Shown: piece by piece, positions 47,624 to 60,850 of the stretch | How positions within the stretch are numbered: the first letter of the stretch is position 1 | Layout: each line of letters opens with the position of its first letter | DNA from: Piper betle | Taxonomy: Eukaryota; Streptophyta; Magnoliopsida; Piperales; Piperaceae | Assembly: GCA_033002965.1 (NCBI GenBank) | Contig: JAURVB010012608.1 | Span: 248,001-312,000 of the forward strand | Length of the DNA: 64,000 nt | Reading direction: 5' to 3' | Notes under the pieces: model-generated | Told to the model about the DNA's origin: nothing | Database searches by the model: none | Seen by the model: only the letters and a program-made list of their open reading frames with translations | Program-made: the position numbers and the translations under genes

Positions 47624-49790
47624 GCATATGAACGTATTGAACATTTCGTTGGGTTTGCGGCTTTCATTGATCTTTCTTGTCCTATCATGGACAGGTTATT
47701 TATCGTCTGTTTGGTTTTTTTTCTAGCTCTTTGTTCGATTTCCTTTGTTGAAGTTTATATATGTATTGATCGGTTTCTTTCCATATCTAATTTGGAGTTT
47801 CTCAAGTAATTAATAGATTGGAGTGTTCCATATATGAAGATCAGCCGACCATATCATTCTAATTTGCACTCTAATGGTTCTGTGTAAGCTTGCGTAAAAA
47901 ATTACATTGCACCATGCACATCTCTTAAAATGTTAATGTACTCTCATTTCATTCGAAACGCAGCAAACTCGATATATAGTCGAGCCATTCGGTAAATGGT
48001 GAATACATAAATATATACATGGTTTTCGTATCATGCACTGTGCATGCATATAATTCCCAAAAATAATATAGAATCTGTCTTTCAATTAAAATGTCGAATG
48101 ATTTTACCTACTCACACTATTTTGTATCATTATATTAAAAATTTGGGTAAGCTACGTCCAAACTGGAAGAAAACAGGGGCTTCAGTGACGAAAATAAATA
48201 TTCATTATTGTTGTGAAAATTTTTTATGATCATGAGGCTCGTCGCCGTGACAAATTTAAAACATTCAATAACAAAATTTTTGTAATTAGAGCTTGTTTTC
48301 TTGTAGTATGTTATGATCGTTGTGACAAACTTAAAACATTCAATAACAAAATTTTTGTTACTAGCGCTTGTTTTCTTGTAGTATGTTATGATCAGGTCAT
48401 TCCTAACTGTTCCAAACTGACATAATTATTTGAGGCACAAGTTTTTTTATATAAATACCGAATTAATTAATTTGTAATAAAATGATATACGCAATCAGAC
48501 ATCATGGGCAAGTATATCTAAGACTTGGTGCCAAGAGAAACTTAAATCTTCATTTAACTAATATATAAAGACATTAGTTGATGTTTTTAAAATTTTCACT
48601 TGATCTAGGGGATGATATAATTGGTAATGTGTCAACTTAAATTTGAAATGTTCATATGTAAATTAGTTCAACTTACTAAGCTATAAACTAGTCAAATAAG
48701 GGGCTTTTGCAGTCCAAACAAATTTTGAAACTAGGATTTATACATAGTCGAACAAAAAGATATGGAAACAAGAATTTCCAATTAATTAATCCTTATGGCA
48801 AACCTATTTAAAAAATATATTGGGGGAAAATGGCATCCCCAACATTTTTCATGAATTGACAGATCAAGTGCATGTACTATATGATGTCCTAATTTAATTT
48901 AATGGAGAACAATTTGGAGAAGGTAAAGGCAAATATTGATAGGCTAGCTGTGAACATAGCAATACTAACATCGATCCACACTTGCAGTCTTCAACAGTCC
49001 AAATGTTTATTTGCATAATGGTGGCAACCTTAAAATATTGCAGGCACGGGAACTTAATTATTCATAATCTAGGATATGTGAGACTTAGCAAACCCGGGAA
49101 ATTCACGCTCTCAATCTCTACCACTGATTGAATTTGTAGGTTGCTGCAGGCTGCTGCAAACCAGTTGTGAGTTAGAAGAAGTTTGCTAAACTAATGGCGC
49201 TCTCGAAGGTGACAATTAGGGTATGTTTGGATGGTGAGGAGAAAAAAGTGTAGGAAAAGTGTACTTTTCTTGCATCATTACTTTCTTAGTTTGCAAAAAG
49301 ATATGGAAAAATGAAATTGATTTTATGTCATAGTGAAAGACAGTCATTTTCTTACAAAAGATGCAAGAAAATAATAAAAAAAGAGAACGGAGAATGATGC
49401 TTTATAATTTTTCTTTCTTTCTTACCGAACATATAAGAGAAAATAGTAAAAATATTAATTTCTTTTTTATTTATTTTAAAATCCTTTTTCTCTCTCTCTT
49501 CATAATCTATCAAACCAAGCAAAACAGATATTAAATAAGCTTCAATTCGTGGGAAGGATGATGGCCCTAAAGCTTGAAGATGCCAACTACCGGTACCAAT
49601 TGAACCCAATGGACTTACATTGGTGCACACTGATCGAGCAGTTTCAAACAAATCCCAGCTAACATCAAGCAAAAAATTAATATATATGAATATATAAATC
49701 AATAACATAAAGTAAATTCTAATAGAAATTACATATACAGAGTACTTTAAAATGATTTTTTGGCATCTCATCAAAATGAGAAATGCTCTT
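47624..49790. other. Spacer 3' of CEP copy 4
   Basis: AT-rich, with one short tandem duplication at 48246-48392. No gene is supported. An open frame around 49352-49774 (minus) shows no recognised domain. Confidence 0.4.
48246..48392. repeat. Two-unit tandem duplication, period about 73 bp
   Basis: TGACAAATTTAAAACATTC at 48247 recurs as TGACAAACTTAAAACATTC about 73 bases later. The copies continue through TTGTTTTCTTGTAGTATG with few differences. Confidence 0.85.
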
Positions 49791-52700
49791 GCAACACCTC
49801 GATTTTGGCTCGCCTGAGAACCGAATCAGAAATGTTACGATAAAATTGAATTATGAATAAATAAATTAATCAGTAAAACTCGAACAATGAACACTGACTA
49901 AAACAACCCTTTTGGTATCTCAATAATGGACGGCATTATTAAATATACATGAAAATACATCAAATATAAATAAAAGTACGAAAGAAAACAACTACTTACT
50001 AAGCATAAATATGTGTAGCAACCATCTGTCATTCTACTAAAGTCGACCCAACAAAGTAACATAAATCCTATATATGTAATATAAAAAACATTAACAACGA
50101 ATATTACTAGTCCGGAAAATAATTAATATAAACTGACAAATGAAATCTAAAATTCCACAAGGAAGGAAAACCATATAGAATCTCCATGAAAACTCTCAAA
50201 GGTATATACTGGTGAGCCATTAAACTGAAAACTCGATAGCATCTCGAACTGAACTGGTATTGTGTAACTCTCAGCAATAATTAATCTCACTATCGGGAAA
50301 AAATGCATATTCCTCTTCAAACTTCCATATGATGCCTGACCAAGATCACAATAGTCGTATACTCTTAGGTAGTCGCCTTCACTACTTTTTGATACTACAA
50401 GTCTAAACATACACTATACACAATAATACCTGTCAACTCCACACCTCTTTAAGTGTGAAGAAGCTCAAGACATAAAGATGTCAGGATCCATTGTGAATGG
50501 AATAACCCTCTCGTTAATCCAGAGTCTACTACGACTTGTGTATGTGTTCGCTCACAGTAGACGCAAGGTCAAATTCGCCAACTTTTTGCTCATTGAAAAC
50601 TTGATAAAAATTATATATAAGGCTAGGAAGGAAATTATATGAATAGGTTTGAAGGCAACGGAAAGTGAATCTAATTTCAAAAATAACTTAAAAGGATCTC
50701 ATCCTCGAGGGTTATTAATCATAGAAGTAAAATACATATTGATGGCATGTGTTAAGTGGGGTCCGATAAAATAACCACTTAATATGTTTTATGATCTGGA
50801 AATCAAATCTAAAATAAAATAAAGCAATAAATTTGAGTAGAGTCTTAATGGACCTGTGATCGAAGCTTCAAGTGTATCAACACATCTACATCGAACTCGA
50901 ACTTTAAAACCTACATCAGAACCCACTACTAAGCAAAATACTGACAACTCTATATGATGTATGATTATAGTGTATGCTTACATTAACCATAACATCACAA
51001 CAAAGAATCATGCTAAACAAGTCAAATAAAATAAAATAAGTCAAATAAATAAAAGAACAATATTAAAATAATAGTGGACAAGTAACATTAAGAGTATAAT
51101 AAATAATAAATAACATTTTAGACATCTATGAAAATAATTAATTAATTAATTAATTAATTAATTAATTAATTAATAAACTCATAAATATATAGATGAATAA
51201 TAAATACGTAAAATAAATAAAACACTATTCATGAATAACGATAATAACATGATTAACACTAAATAAATACGAGACTAAACACATGTAAAAATTAGAGTCG
51301 ATGGTAGTGACATGTATGGATCGTAGCTGATAACGAGGTGGTCACAATTGTCCTATTCCGATGGCTGAAGGACAATCAGAGATTTGCTGATGACAGTGCT
51401 AGGGTGAAAATTTTGAAATAGTGGGAGAGGAGCGTTAGGTTTATTTTCTGTTTTTGTTGGACGATTAAGATCTTGCCACGTGGTGTAATCTAGTTCTAGT
51501 GTAGTTCACCTAGAGTGTATATATATATATGTAGAAAGTTTGGATCAACGCTAACAAAAGTCAAAACTGACTCAAAGCCTAACTGAGACTTTGCGGACAG
51601 AAATGAAGGGAAGAAAGGTAAATGAACTTCAAAATCCTAAACTTGATCAGACGAAGATGTAAGACTTAAATCAAGCTAAGCCCTAAGAGGTAATCCAGTA
51701 ATTTAAAATTCCAATGATGTATGTAAAAAAGGTACACTAAAAAAACCTAAATGAATATTCGAGACTGCAATAACCTAGATTTTGCCCTAAAACCCTTATC
51801 TAACACAAGTAAAAAAAATGTATATCTCGTATATATACTGACAATTCATGTTTTGTTGTACCATAATTGAACCTATTGTATGTATATTAAGTATACTCAA
51901 TATTTATAATATACTTATACAGCTATTTAAGCCCCATACTCATAGATTGAAAGCTGAACCGACTTCAACCAACTCGAATTGACTCAAGCTGACTTGAGAT
52001 TGCCCTAAACCAAGAAGGGCAATAAGCGGGTAAAACCCTAGCCCGAAGTCATATTTTCTCCCTATAAATTATAAGCCTAGGTGATACATACATACATACA
52101 CATATATATATATATCATAGGTTGCGTTAAATGATTTTGAGTAGCCCTTTTATGGCGCAAGTATATACTCTATACGCAGTTTGTTGTAACATTACTATGT
52201 TTTCACACTTTGAAATAAGAATGTGTTAGTTTTTTTTTTGCTAATTAAGCGGCTCATAAACTTTCAGATCAGTGTACTATAGTGCACCTGCAGCTATAGT
52301 GGAGTCTGAAACTGTAATGGGTCAAAAATAAATATTTTTAAAAAGGTTGGAAGTACTTCCCAGATAATGTATCCAGTGCTTGCGGTGCATATTCTAGCTT
52401 CAAGCTTTATATTATAAGTAAGATTCGTTAATATTAATAATGATGAATCGATGATGAGCTTACAGTCAACATCGGCACTTCCTGTGTTAATATATATCAA
52501 ATGTTAAAATATATATCAAATATTAAAATTGATAACGGGTAGATACTCTTTGGAAAAGCAACTCGTGCTTCCCCATGATATTTTTAATCTTGCACTAAAC
52601 CAGCCAAGAAGGAAGAAGACAGATCACTCAGAGCACTCTTACAAATAAAAGCATAAATGAAACCACACCCAGGAAGAGCACTATATATATTTATCTAGTT

Positions 52701-52791
52701 TTATAATTATTATTACGACCATTGCATACATCAATCGTCCACTTAAATATGATAGCATTCTTTCCCTAATTTTAACCTTTTCATAGGCTTC
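49791..52791. other. Gene-poor stretch, possible decayed LTR sequence
   Basis: No coding domain is visible. An AATT tetranucleotide run lies at 51135-51173. The wording around 49800-50600 and 51300-52080 is LTR-like to my eye, but I found no paired LTR, primer site or polypurine tract. A minus-strand open frame at 50147-50410 resembles nothing known to me. Confidence 0.3.
51135..51173. repeat. AATT tetranucleotide microsatellite
   Basis: About ten uninterrupted TTAA/AATT units, within an AT-rich stretch. Confidence 0.95.
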
Positions 52792-52800
52792 CTATATAAA
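52792..52800 (+). promoter_or_regulatory. TATA box of CEP copy 5
   Basis: CTATATAAA lies about 75-83 bases before the ATG at 52875, which is good core-promoter spacing. Confidence 0.6.
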
Positions 52801-52874
52801 GCTGATCATTTTGCTTCGTAGAGTTCATAGCATTCCCTTCTGATAGTTTGAGAGTGTCTTAGAGTTGAAACAAT

Positions 52875-53215
52875 ATGAAAACTAAGGTAACAACGTTGAT
52901 CTTTATAGTCACATTTCTCTCCTTAGAATTACTTTTTCGACAGCTCGTCTTTCACATGATATTGGCAAGAAAAAGGGACGATATTACCATGCAATATTGC
53001 CCATGAAAGAGAACTCCGGATTGTCCTCAAATGGTGGTCTAAATTATGGGTCATCATGTACAAGGCGTAACGGCTGCGCAATATCACAACGAGCAGTGAG
53101 GGAAACCCAAAGGTCTAAATATTTCTGGGATTTGCACCATGGCAATGGCTTGAATATTGATCCGGATTCACTGAGACCTACAGCTCCAGGTGACAGTCCT
53201 GGTGGTGGCCACTAG
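52875..53215 (+). pseudogene. CEP: CEP precursor (copy 5), frame-broken with an altered core
   Basis: ATG 52875 opens a signal peptide (TLIFIVTFLSLELLF). The frame then runs to a stop within about 45 codons. The expected continuation (TARLSHDIGKKKGRYYHAIL and onward) is in another frame that is open to 53215. One missing base in the T-run near 52938 would explain this. The C-terminus reads DSLRPTAPGDSPGGGH and ends directly at His. LRPT is close to the consensus FRPT, but the core His is Asp and the Val/Ile before the last GH is Gly, and the S-x-H-N tail is absent. A TATA box is present. It is either a recent pseudogene or a real gene hit by an assembly indel. The altered core suggests relaxed selection or a different ligand. 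Confidence 0.8.
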
Positions 53216-54771
53216 GGACAATTTGTTCTTACTTCTCGGTCATGCTCCACGCCCAAAGCTGTTCTTGTTGATTATATTTGTCTTCTCATTTCTATCTTTT
53301 CTTTTTTTGATGTGTATATGCTCGCGTCTTCTGATCAGTCTCTCATCGGTATATATTTTAGCTGTAATTTTTGTTATCTAGTTCGCGTCCTGCTTGTAAT
53401 ACCTATCTATAATTTGCTTGTGAAGTTGGTGATGTGTATTATATATGTTACATTTTTACTCGAGTTTTCTCTACATATTTTCATAGCTAATTAAATTCTA
53501 ATTTTATAGATATGGAATAATGAGATGGACTCCAATTTTTAAAGATAAATACTACTTAATTAAAAAATAAATTATAATAATTTAATTCATTTTTTATTTA
53601 ATTTGTTGTATTTAAAATCTAACCTAAAAATTTTTAGGAACTCAATGGTGGCTACGTACCGAAATCTCATCTCTGCCATAAAAAATTAATTTAGGCCCCT
53701 TAATTTACTCTATATAAAAAGACAACACGTATAAATGGGAAGAAATGCTTACTTCGCAAATTTAGTTGTAGAGGATCATAAATATATGAATTGAAAATTT
53801 TGTAGACGCCATGTAAAAATTATTTTGTTTCAACTATAATAATATGTGCGACATAGGACGTGGACGCCATTGATGAAGCCCACAAAAGTTTAGTACTTAA
53901 TTTATAAATAGACAGAACTGTCGCACTAGCTTGATCAGGGTTGTTTTTGGTGCTATTTGTTAATTAAACTCGTCGCCCTACATATTGGTGTCGGTAATCA
54001 GTACCACGTCAATTGAAATGATCATTATGTTATGACTAGCTAGTTCTCAAATATTTCGGGAACTTCGGCCTAATATATAAACTGCACTTACATTAACCCG
54101 TCCCTATAGCATGATTGACGGCCATCAATTTCCACATCGATTTTAGAGGATCATACAGGAACGGAAAACTTCGTAGACGATCAATTAATGATTAATAACT
54201 TTTGTTTCAACTATACTGTCCGCTACCTTGCCTCGTATCGGAAGATGCATGAACCATTGATGCAATTTGTGCTTTAATTAAGATGCCCACAAAATGTAGT
54301 CGTAAGTGCAGTTTATATATTTTACAGAATTGATGCATTAACTTAGGGGGTTTTGTTTTTTTGCTCTATTTGTCCGTTAAATTACACTCGTGAGTGTAAC
54401 ATGTAAAGAATCATAAAAATAATGGAATGTAAATATAATTCACTGTAGACTTACCTGAGAATTCGCATCGGGTCTTTTGGAATCACGTAAAAAACTTATT
54501 TTCTTTGCAATGCCTTTAGGGCTACCCTCTACTCAATTCACCTTCTATCCTTGCCTCATCCTTCCATCGCGTGAAGACACGATAATGCACAGACATACTC
54601 TTATAAATAAATTCATACTATAATTTTATTTTAAAATCAAGTAAACTCAAATTGGCATAATCATACATACAAAATAGCATAGTCATGCATAATCTTATTT
54701 AAAATTTTTATATTATCATATGCTTATTTATTATTCTCATTAAATTTATATACAAAATTATATATATATAG
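53216..54771. other. Spacer between CEP copy 5 and the next repeat
   Basis: AT-rich with no supported gene. Loosely similar phrases around 53760-53960 and 54140-54420 suggest an old local duplication, but I could not align them over a long stretch. Confidence 0.35.
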
Positions 54772-55225
54772 GGCTACTAAACGAAGCTGACTCGACCCGA
54801 AATTAAACGAGTTTTGAGTATGCATGCTCAAGTTCGACTCGAATATTTTTTATATTATTTGAGCTCAACTCAAGCTCGAAACCGACTCAATTATAAAATA
54901 GAAAGTAACTCACTTAAAAAAAATACAGTCGGATTGAACCCCTCACCTTGAATTTCTCTCGTCTCAGTTATCTCACTACTCTATTATTATATTATATATA
55001 AATAAATATAACTAGTTATAATTAAACTTATTAATATATATTTATATATAATATAAAGACTATATTATTATATTATTTTATCGAATCGAACTATAAGTCA
55101 AGTTTGAGTTATAACCGAGTCGAATCAAATTAAACACTATCTTACTCAAATTCGTTTCAAAAAATTTAAATTAAATTAAATTTAAATTTAAATTTCAACA
55201 TTTACATGTCAAATATCAAAGTTTA
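54772..55225. mobile_element. GAGCTCGA-rich dispersed repeat, copy 2
   Basis: It begins TAGGGCTACTAAACGAAGC and carries the same ordered blocks as copies 1 and 3 (CTCGAATATTTTTTATATT, then an AT-rich core and TATTATATTATTTTAT). The right end is eroded and ends roughly 200 bases before the uroporphyrinogen-III synthase start. Confidence 0.6.
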
Positions 55226-55421
55226 AATCAAATCAAACCAAACCACTCTCGATTATGAGCCCGGCCAATAAGAGAGAGGCCGTACAAAGGGAGGAAACAG
55301 GTGTCTAAGAAATAGCGGCGGGAAAGAGGAGAAGGGTGAAAGAGAGAGAGAGAGAGACGGCCTTCTTTCTTACACGTTTCTCCACCTATCACCACCAGAA
55401 TTGCCATCTCATTTCTCCTCC

Positions 55422-58400
55422 ATGGCAGCCGCCTCCTCCTTCCTCTTCCCAACTCTCTCCTCCCTCTCCCCCTCTCCCCTCCCAGCGTCGTTGTCACCAG
55501 GGAGCGCGGCAAGAATGCCAAGCTTCTCACCGCCCTCGTAGGCATCTCCATCTCTACGTATATCTCTGTTTTTTGTTTAGAATTTTTTTTTTGATGCAGT
55601 TCTGCTTTTTTCTAGAAGTTTCCGATTCGTTCCAGTAATTTTTTTTTAACGATTTTTTTGGTCGATTTGCAAATGTGGTTACTGTTGGCCATGTAATAAT
55701 AATGAGCTAATTTGGTTCTAAAGATTATTTCTTTTTTTTCTTTTAATTTGAAAAAAATTATTATTTTAGGCCATTTAGAAAACAGAGCACTTTGTCGGCT
55801 CTCTAGTTTTTTTAAAAAAAGTTTAATTTTTTAATAAAAAAATGTGAAATGTGGCATTAATTGTTCTGCTCCAATCCTTCCTAGTTAGTCATCTATGCGT
55901 TTTATTTTTATTTTACTTGATTTGTTTCAGAAAGCTCGTGGCATTCGGTGTTTGGAGGTGCCTCTCATCGAGCACACGCAAGGACCTGATTCCAACAAAC
56001 TGAAGTCTTTGTTGAGTGGTAATGGCTACAAAGTCAGTAGTTCTGGCTTACTCTTTCAGTTTGTTCAGTTCTTCGTAACTTTCACTAATTGGAATTGGAT
56101 TCGACTTCAAATAGGTGTCCAGACATGGTGTGTAGATGGCATATTACAATATTAGATGTAGGCTATGTTCGTGCACTTCCATCCTCCGGATTGTCCCAAC
56201 ATTTTTGTTTTACCACCCCATTAATGGAACACAATTTTTATCATATCAAGTTTTTCTTTGTGAATTTAGGATGCGAATCAATAAAAGGCAAATATATAAA
56301 TATATACATTTTCTTTTATCCTGGTCGACTGGTAGCGGAGCCAGTTCTATTTGTTGCTATGCCCTCTTGATTGAAATTGATTTTCAAAAGTGCGACTATC
56401 TTTAAGCTGTTCTTTTTCTAGGCAAAAGCCTCCTACGAGTGATAGAAAGTTGAATCTTTTTGAAACACCCCCAGTGACGGCCAGATTTTCTTGGACTATG
56501 GATTTCTCTCGGTTCCTTCTAATCATGGATAATTTTTTGGGGCAGTCAGTCACCTGAGCCCCATTTAAGTATTGTTACAATTGCTCATTCAATCATGGAT
56601 AGTTTTGTTACGATTGCTTATTCAAGTATTGTCTCAAATAGAAAAAAACATTGCAGCCTCTCAGTCTTCTGAGCACTATATGATTAGCTATGTCAATTTA
56701 TGTTGCTACTGTATTGTTCACGGTGCTATCAACTTGCAGCCACCATCTTTGACTGGATTGTTGTATCGTCACCTGAAGCGGCTGCAGTTTTTCTGAATGC
56801 ATGGAAGTAAGTCTCTCTCTTTGAAATAAAAAAAGAGATTTCCCTTTAGCCACAGGTGATTTATTTGCTGTCTGAAGTGGTCATATCAGGTCTGCAGGGA
56901 AACCAAAAGTTCGAATAGCTGTTGTTGGCGCTGGGACTTCTAGTATCTTTGAAAATATGAAATCACACCAAGAATCTCTTAATGTTGAATTTTGTCCCTC
57001 AAAAGGTATTGAACAACTGTGTGTAGTATTTGTGGTAATTTAAGCAACTTCTAGTGTTGCAGTTGGTTGATGAGGCCTTTAATTCCCTGCACTCTGCAAA
57101 AAATGGTCCATTTTTTAAAACTATTATCTATATTCTAACACCACCACAAACTTACTCTATTTATTAATGTGTTATTAACTAGATGAAATGTGCTGGGCAA
57201 AACTATGCCCCTTTAAGCTTAGAGATTCATTCTTTGTCGACCACACCAGTACCTTAACTTCCAGTGGCCACTGCTTTTGGTTTGCATGATATTCTTTTGT
57301 TTCCTAATGTGCTCTTTTGACTACTTTATAACTCTAATTTTGAATGATTTTAGATAGAATTGTTGGCAATTTGATTGCTATGATATTTATTTCTGATTTT
57401 TGTGTATTATTAGCTACGGGCAAAGTCTTAGCGTTGGAACTTCCTAAGCAAGACAATCAGACTTGTACTGTTCTCTATCCTGCTTCAGTGAAGGCTGGAA
57501 ATGAAATAGGTAATGCTCATGCACTGCTTTCTGATGTTTAACGATAATTACCATTTTGCGTAAGCTCTGATCCTAGAATTTTAAGAACCAATGCATATTT
57601 TTCTGTAAGAATCATAAAGAATTTATGGCCTTGAATTTCTTTTCTAGCACGTGCTTTTTTCTTTCTAATTTTTTGAAGTCTCTGACCATTCTAGAAGAAG
57701 AGTTAAACTTGCTGCACTTAATTTTCCAAGTATTTTATTATGCTGACAATCGTCAAGACTTTATTGGTAATTGTATTTAATGCTAGGCAGAGAAGTAAAT
57801 TCATGTTTTCATTCTGCAGAAGAAGGCTTGTTAAGAAGGGGCTTCATTGTTACAAGGCTAAACACATATTCTACGGTAAGCTTCTATATTGATGTCCCTT
57901 GTTACCTCATTTACTATTTTTGGTGGCATCAGTGCCTTTCCAAAATTCATTTTGTTCTTGACCTTTCTGAGAGATTTTGTTCGGGGCATACAATTTCACA
58001 GCACTCATCTCATCGTTTCCTAGTTTGAGTAATGCATCAAGGACAGCATGTTGCGCTAACGCTTGCTTCTGATATTTCTCAAGCCATCATTTTGGCAAGT
58101 AAATTGGTGGTATAATAGCATGCCATTGGCCCTAACCTAGCAAAAATATAGGTTAACAACAGTGATGATGGTGGAAATGATTAAGGGTGCAAATTTCCAA
58201 TTAACAAACCAAGTGCAAGAAGTTAATTGCATTCTCATGTGGTGTTTGCAGGTACCTGTCAGAAACGTGGAAAAGGCTATACTAGAAAAAGCTCTTTCTA
58301 CTCCAGTTGTTGCAGTGGCTTCTCCTTCTGCAGTAAGGTGGGTTTTTTAATTGAGATGGTTTAATGTAGTTTTCTTTTGGTTATTAACATATTCCCATCG

Positions 58401-59538
58401 GTTATTGTAGTGCTATGGAAAAATTTAACTAAGTTCCACAAACTCATACCTGTTTTATTAAGACAACTTGTAATCAGGAGAAGATCCGAAAATTACCACT
58501 AAAAGAGGTGGTCTTTAGAAAATATCTAGATAAGAATAAAGCTGTTTTGATGGTAAAATACAGATAGATTTTGTGTGTTGAAAGACTTTGGTGCTTGTAA
58601 TCTGAAACACTGATCTGAACTTTCTAAGATGAGCCATTGATGTGAGCTTGCTAAATCCGAGAAGTTGAGATCAAAGTCTGTTAAATCAGTTGATTCTTAA
58701 CACGTACAACTTAGATTTCTTGTGATGTGTGACACATGAAGCTGAAGCTCTTTTGAGTTCACTTTTAAAGAATGAAAATCTGCTTCTTGTGGGCCATCAT
58801 ATCGTGTATATCATCTGGGTTTAATGCATCTCTTTATATAAAGAAGAATCTTGGTGATTATTTCTGGCTCTTGTTGGTGCAGGGCATGGGTTAATCTAAT
58901 TCCAGAATCTGAAAATTGGAACAATGCTGTCGCTTGCATTGGTGAGACAACTGCTTCTGCGGCAAAGAAATTAGGATTGAAGAACGTATACCATCCACCA
59001 AATCCTGGGCTTGAGGGGTATAAGATATATCCTCCCATGCTTTGATTAGTAGTTAATCCTATCAATGCTTTATGAAATCATGCTGATATGTGAGTAGTCA
59101 TTTGTTCTTGTCCTGGTATCTACTTTAACATAAAGATGATGAAGTTTAACTGCTAATGTGGCTGTTTCTTCAGGAACTCAAGTGAGGATCATACATGAAA
59201 AAAATGTTTGTAACATGATATTTTCATTGTTCATGAATGTTATGTGGATTAGCATCATGTTCAATAAAGTTATACCTCTTGTGCCATAATCTTTTTTGTA
59301 TTTTTTAGTTGTTTTAACTGTTGGAAGTCGTAACAATGATGTTGGGTTAGATTTACACATTTAAATCTATATATTTCCAAAAATCATGAAATTTGTTTAC
59401 TACAGTCGTCCCTTATGAAAGCATTGTCATTGCAGATGGGTTGAAAGCATAACCGAGGCTTTAAGAGTTAATGATGAACAGTATAAGGTTAGTGATATGA
59501 CATTTCTCTTACCAATTATATGCAAGTGTTGTGATTAG
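55422..59538 (+). CDS. UROS: Uroporphyrinogen-III synthase, plastid, with a frame break in exon 1
   Basis: The enzyme cyclises hydroxymethylbilane to uroporphyrinogen III, the shared precursor of chlorophyll, heme and siroheme, in plastids. Nine exons are seen: 55422-55537, 55931-56018, 56740-56806, 56890-57005, 57414-57509, 57820-57875, 58252-58337, 58883-59017 and 59436-59538. Family blocks include [94 protein letters not shown] and [19 protein letters not shown]. The only suitable ATG (55422) gives a transit-like start [20 protein letters not shown] in a frame one base off from VTRERG, so one base seems missing in the C-rich stretch near 55470-55490. With that base the protein is about 287 residues. 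The exact stop is uncertain: the frame ends at 59538, but a further splice after 59487 is possible. Confidence 0.85.
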
Positions 59539-60247
59539 ATTCAAAATTACCGGATCTTTTTTTCTGGTCACTAACTTTTTTTAAACTAGGAAGTGGTTTG
59601 CTGAGATCAGAATCTCGTGAGATTGAATGGCACTGGATGTAACCAGAACTAGAAAAGATTTGGCACGAAAAGGTCACAAAATTAAAATTTTTGCCTTCAT
59701 TCAATCTCGTACTTCGTTGTGAACCGATGATGATACATGGGTCATGAAAAGGACCATTAAATCTCAATGGAGTTGCCTGATTATTAGCCCATATATTCAT
59801 TTGTACAGTCTTGTGTCATGCTTATGACTGTACAAAGAGAATAACATAAACGAATTGTTTATGTAGATATTGGAAAGGGTAAGTTTTTGGCTGCAACTTT
59901 TTCATTCCCACATCTATCTTTTCCGGCTACTTGACTGGGTGTGGCTAGCCATCAAGGTCAGGCTTGCTTTGGAGGCTGCCTTAGTTGGATGGCAACATTA
60001 AAACGAGCCCCTCATATTTTGTCTGGTTGGCCGAAGTTGTATATTTTTTTCTTGTATTTATTTACAAGCTCCTATCTGTATCTTTGGTAAAATTTGTCTT
60101 TTTTTATATCTATGTTCTCGACCTGTATATTGAATATTATGGATTCAAAACTATATGCTATCCGATATTGCTCTGATTTGTGTTTCTTAGTTGCTTACCG
60201 TTACCAGTAGTTTTACACAAATTTTGAGGAGGTAGAACATGGGAATT
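59539..60247. other. 3' flank of uroporphyrinogen-III synthase
   Basis: AT-rich, probably 3' untranslated region and spacer. No gene seen. Confidence 0.4.
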
Positions 60248-60850
60248 TAGGGTTCTTAAATCAGCAAGCGAGTCGAGTTTAACTTGTGTTTGAACTTAAC
60301 TTAAATAGTTTGACGTTCGTTTGAATTCGGTTCGAGATTAAACGAGTTTTGAATATATATGTTAGAATTTGACTTGAATATTTTTTATATTGTTTAAGTT
60401 TGACTCAAGTTTAAATATGTTTAAATTGTATAATTTTAACATGTTCGAACTTCGTTCATTCGTGAGTTTGAAATTGGTTCGATTATAAAGTCAAAAGTAA
60501 TATGCTTAAAAAATACAGTCAGGTTTTCAACTTGAATACCACTTTAGTTATTTCACTATTTTGTTATTATATTATATATAAAAATATAATTAGTTACAAT
60601 TAAATTTATTAGTATATATATATAATATAATATAAAAATTATATTATAATATTATTTTATTAAATCAAGTTTGAGTCAACCTACAAGTCGAGTTGAGTCG
60701 AACAGTGTCTTGTTCAAACTCAATTCGAAGGATTCGAGTTCGAGTTCAAGTATTTAAATGTCGAATTTCGAGCTCGAGTTGAGTTGAGTCGAGCCGAGCC
60801 GAACTGAACACCAAATGTTTACAAGCTGGTTCACTCAATTAGTAACCCTA
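60248..60850. mobile_element. GAGCTCGA-rich dispersed repeat, copy 3, with short inverted ends
   Basis: It starts TAGGGTT and ends AACCCTA, a perfect 7-base inverted pair, with further partial match inward (TTAAATCAGCAAGCGAGTC against the reverse of the right end). It has internal blocks in common with copies 1 and 2. No clear target duplication is visible. It is probably a small non-autonomous DNA transposon. Confidence 0.65.

Noticed and set aside
50147..50410. 87-codon minus-strand frame as a possible small gene
   Set aside because: No signal peptide, domain or splice partner is seen. It is probably chance in a decayed repeat region.
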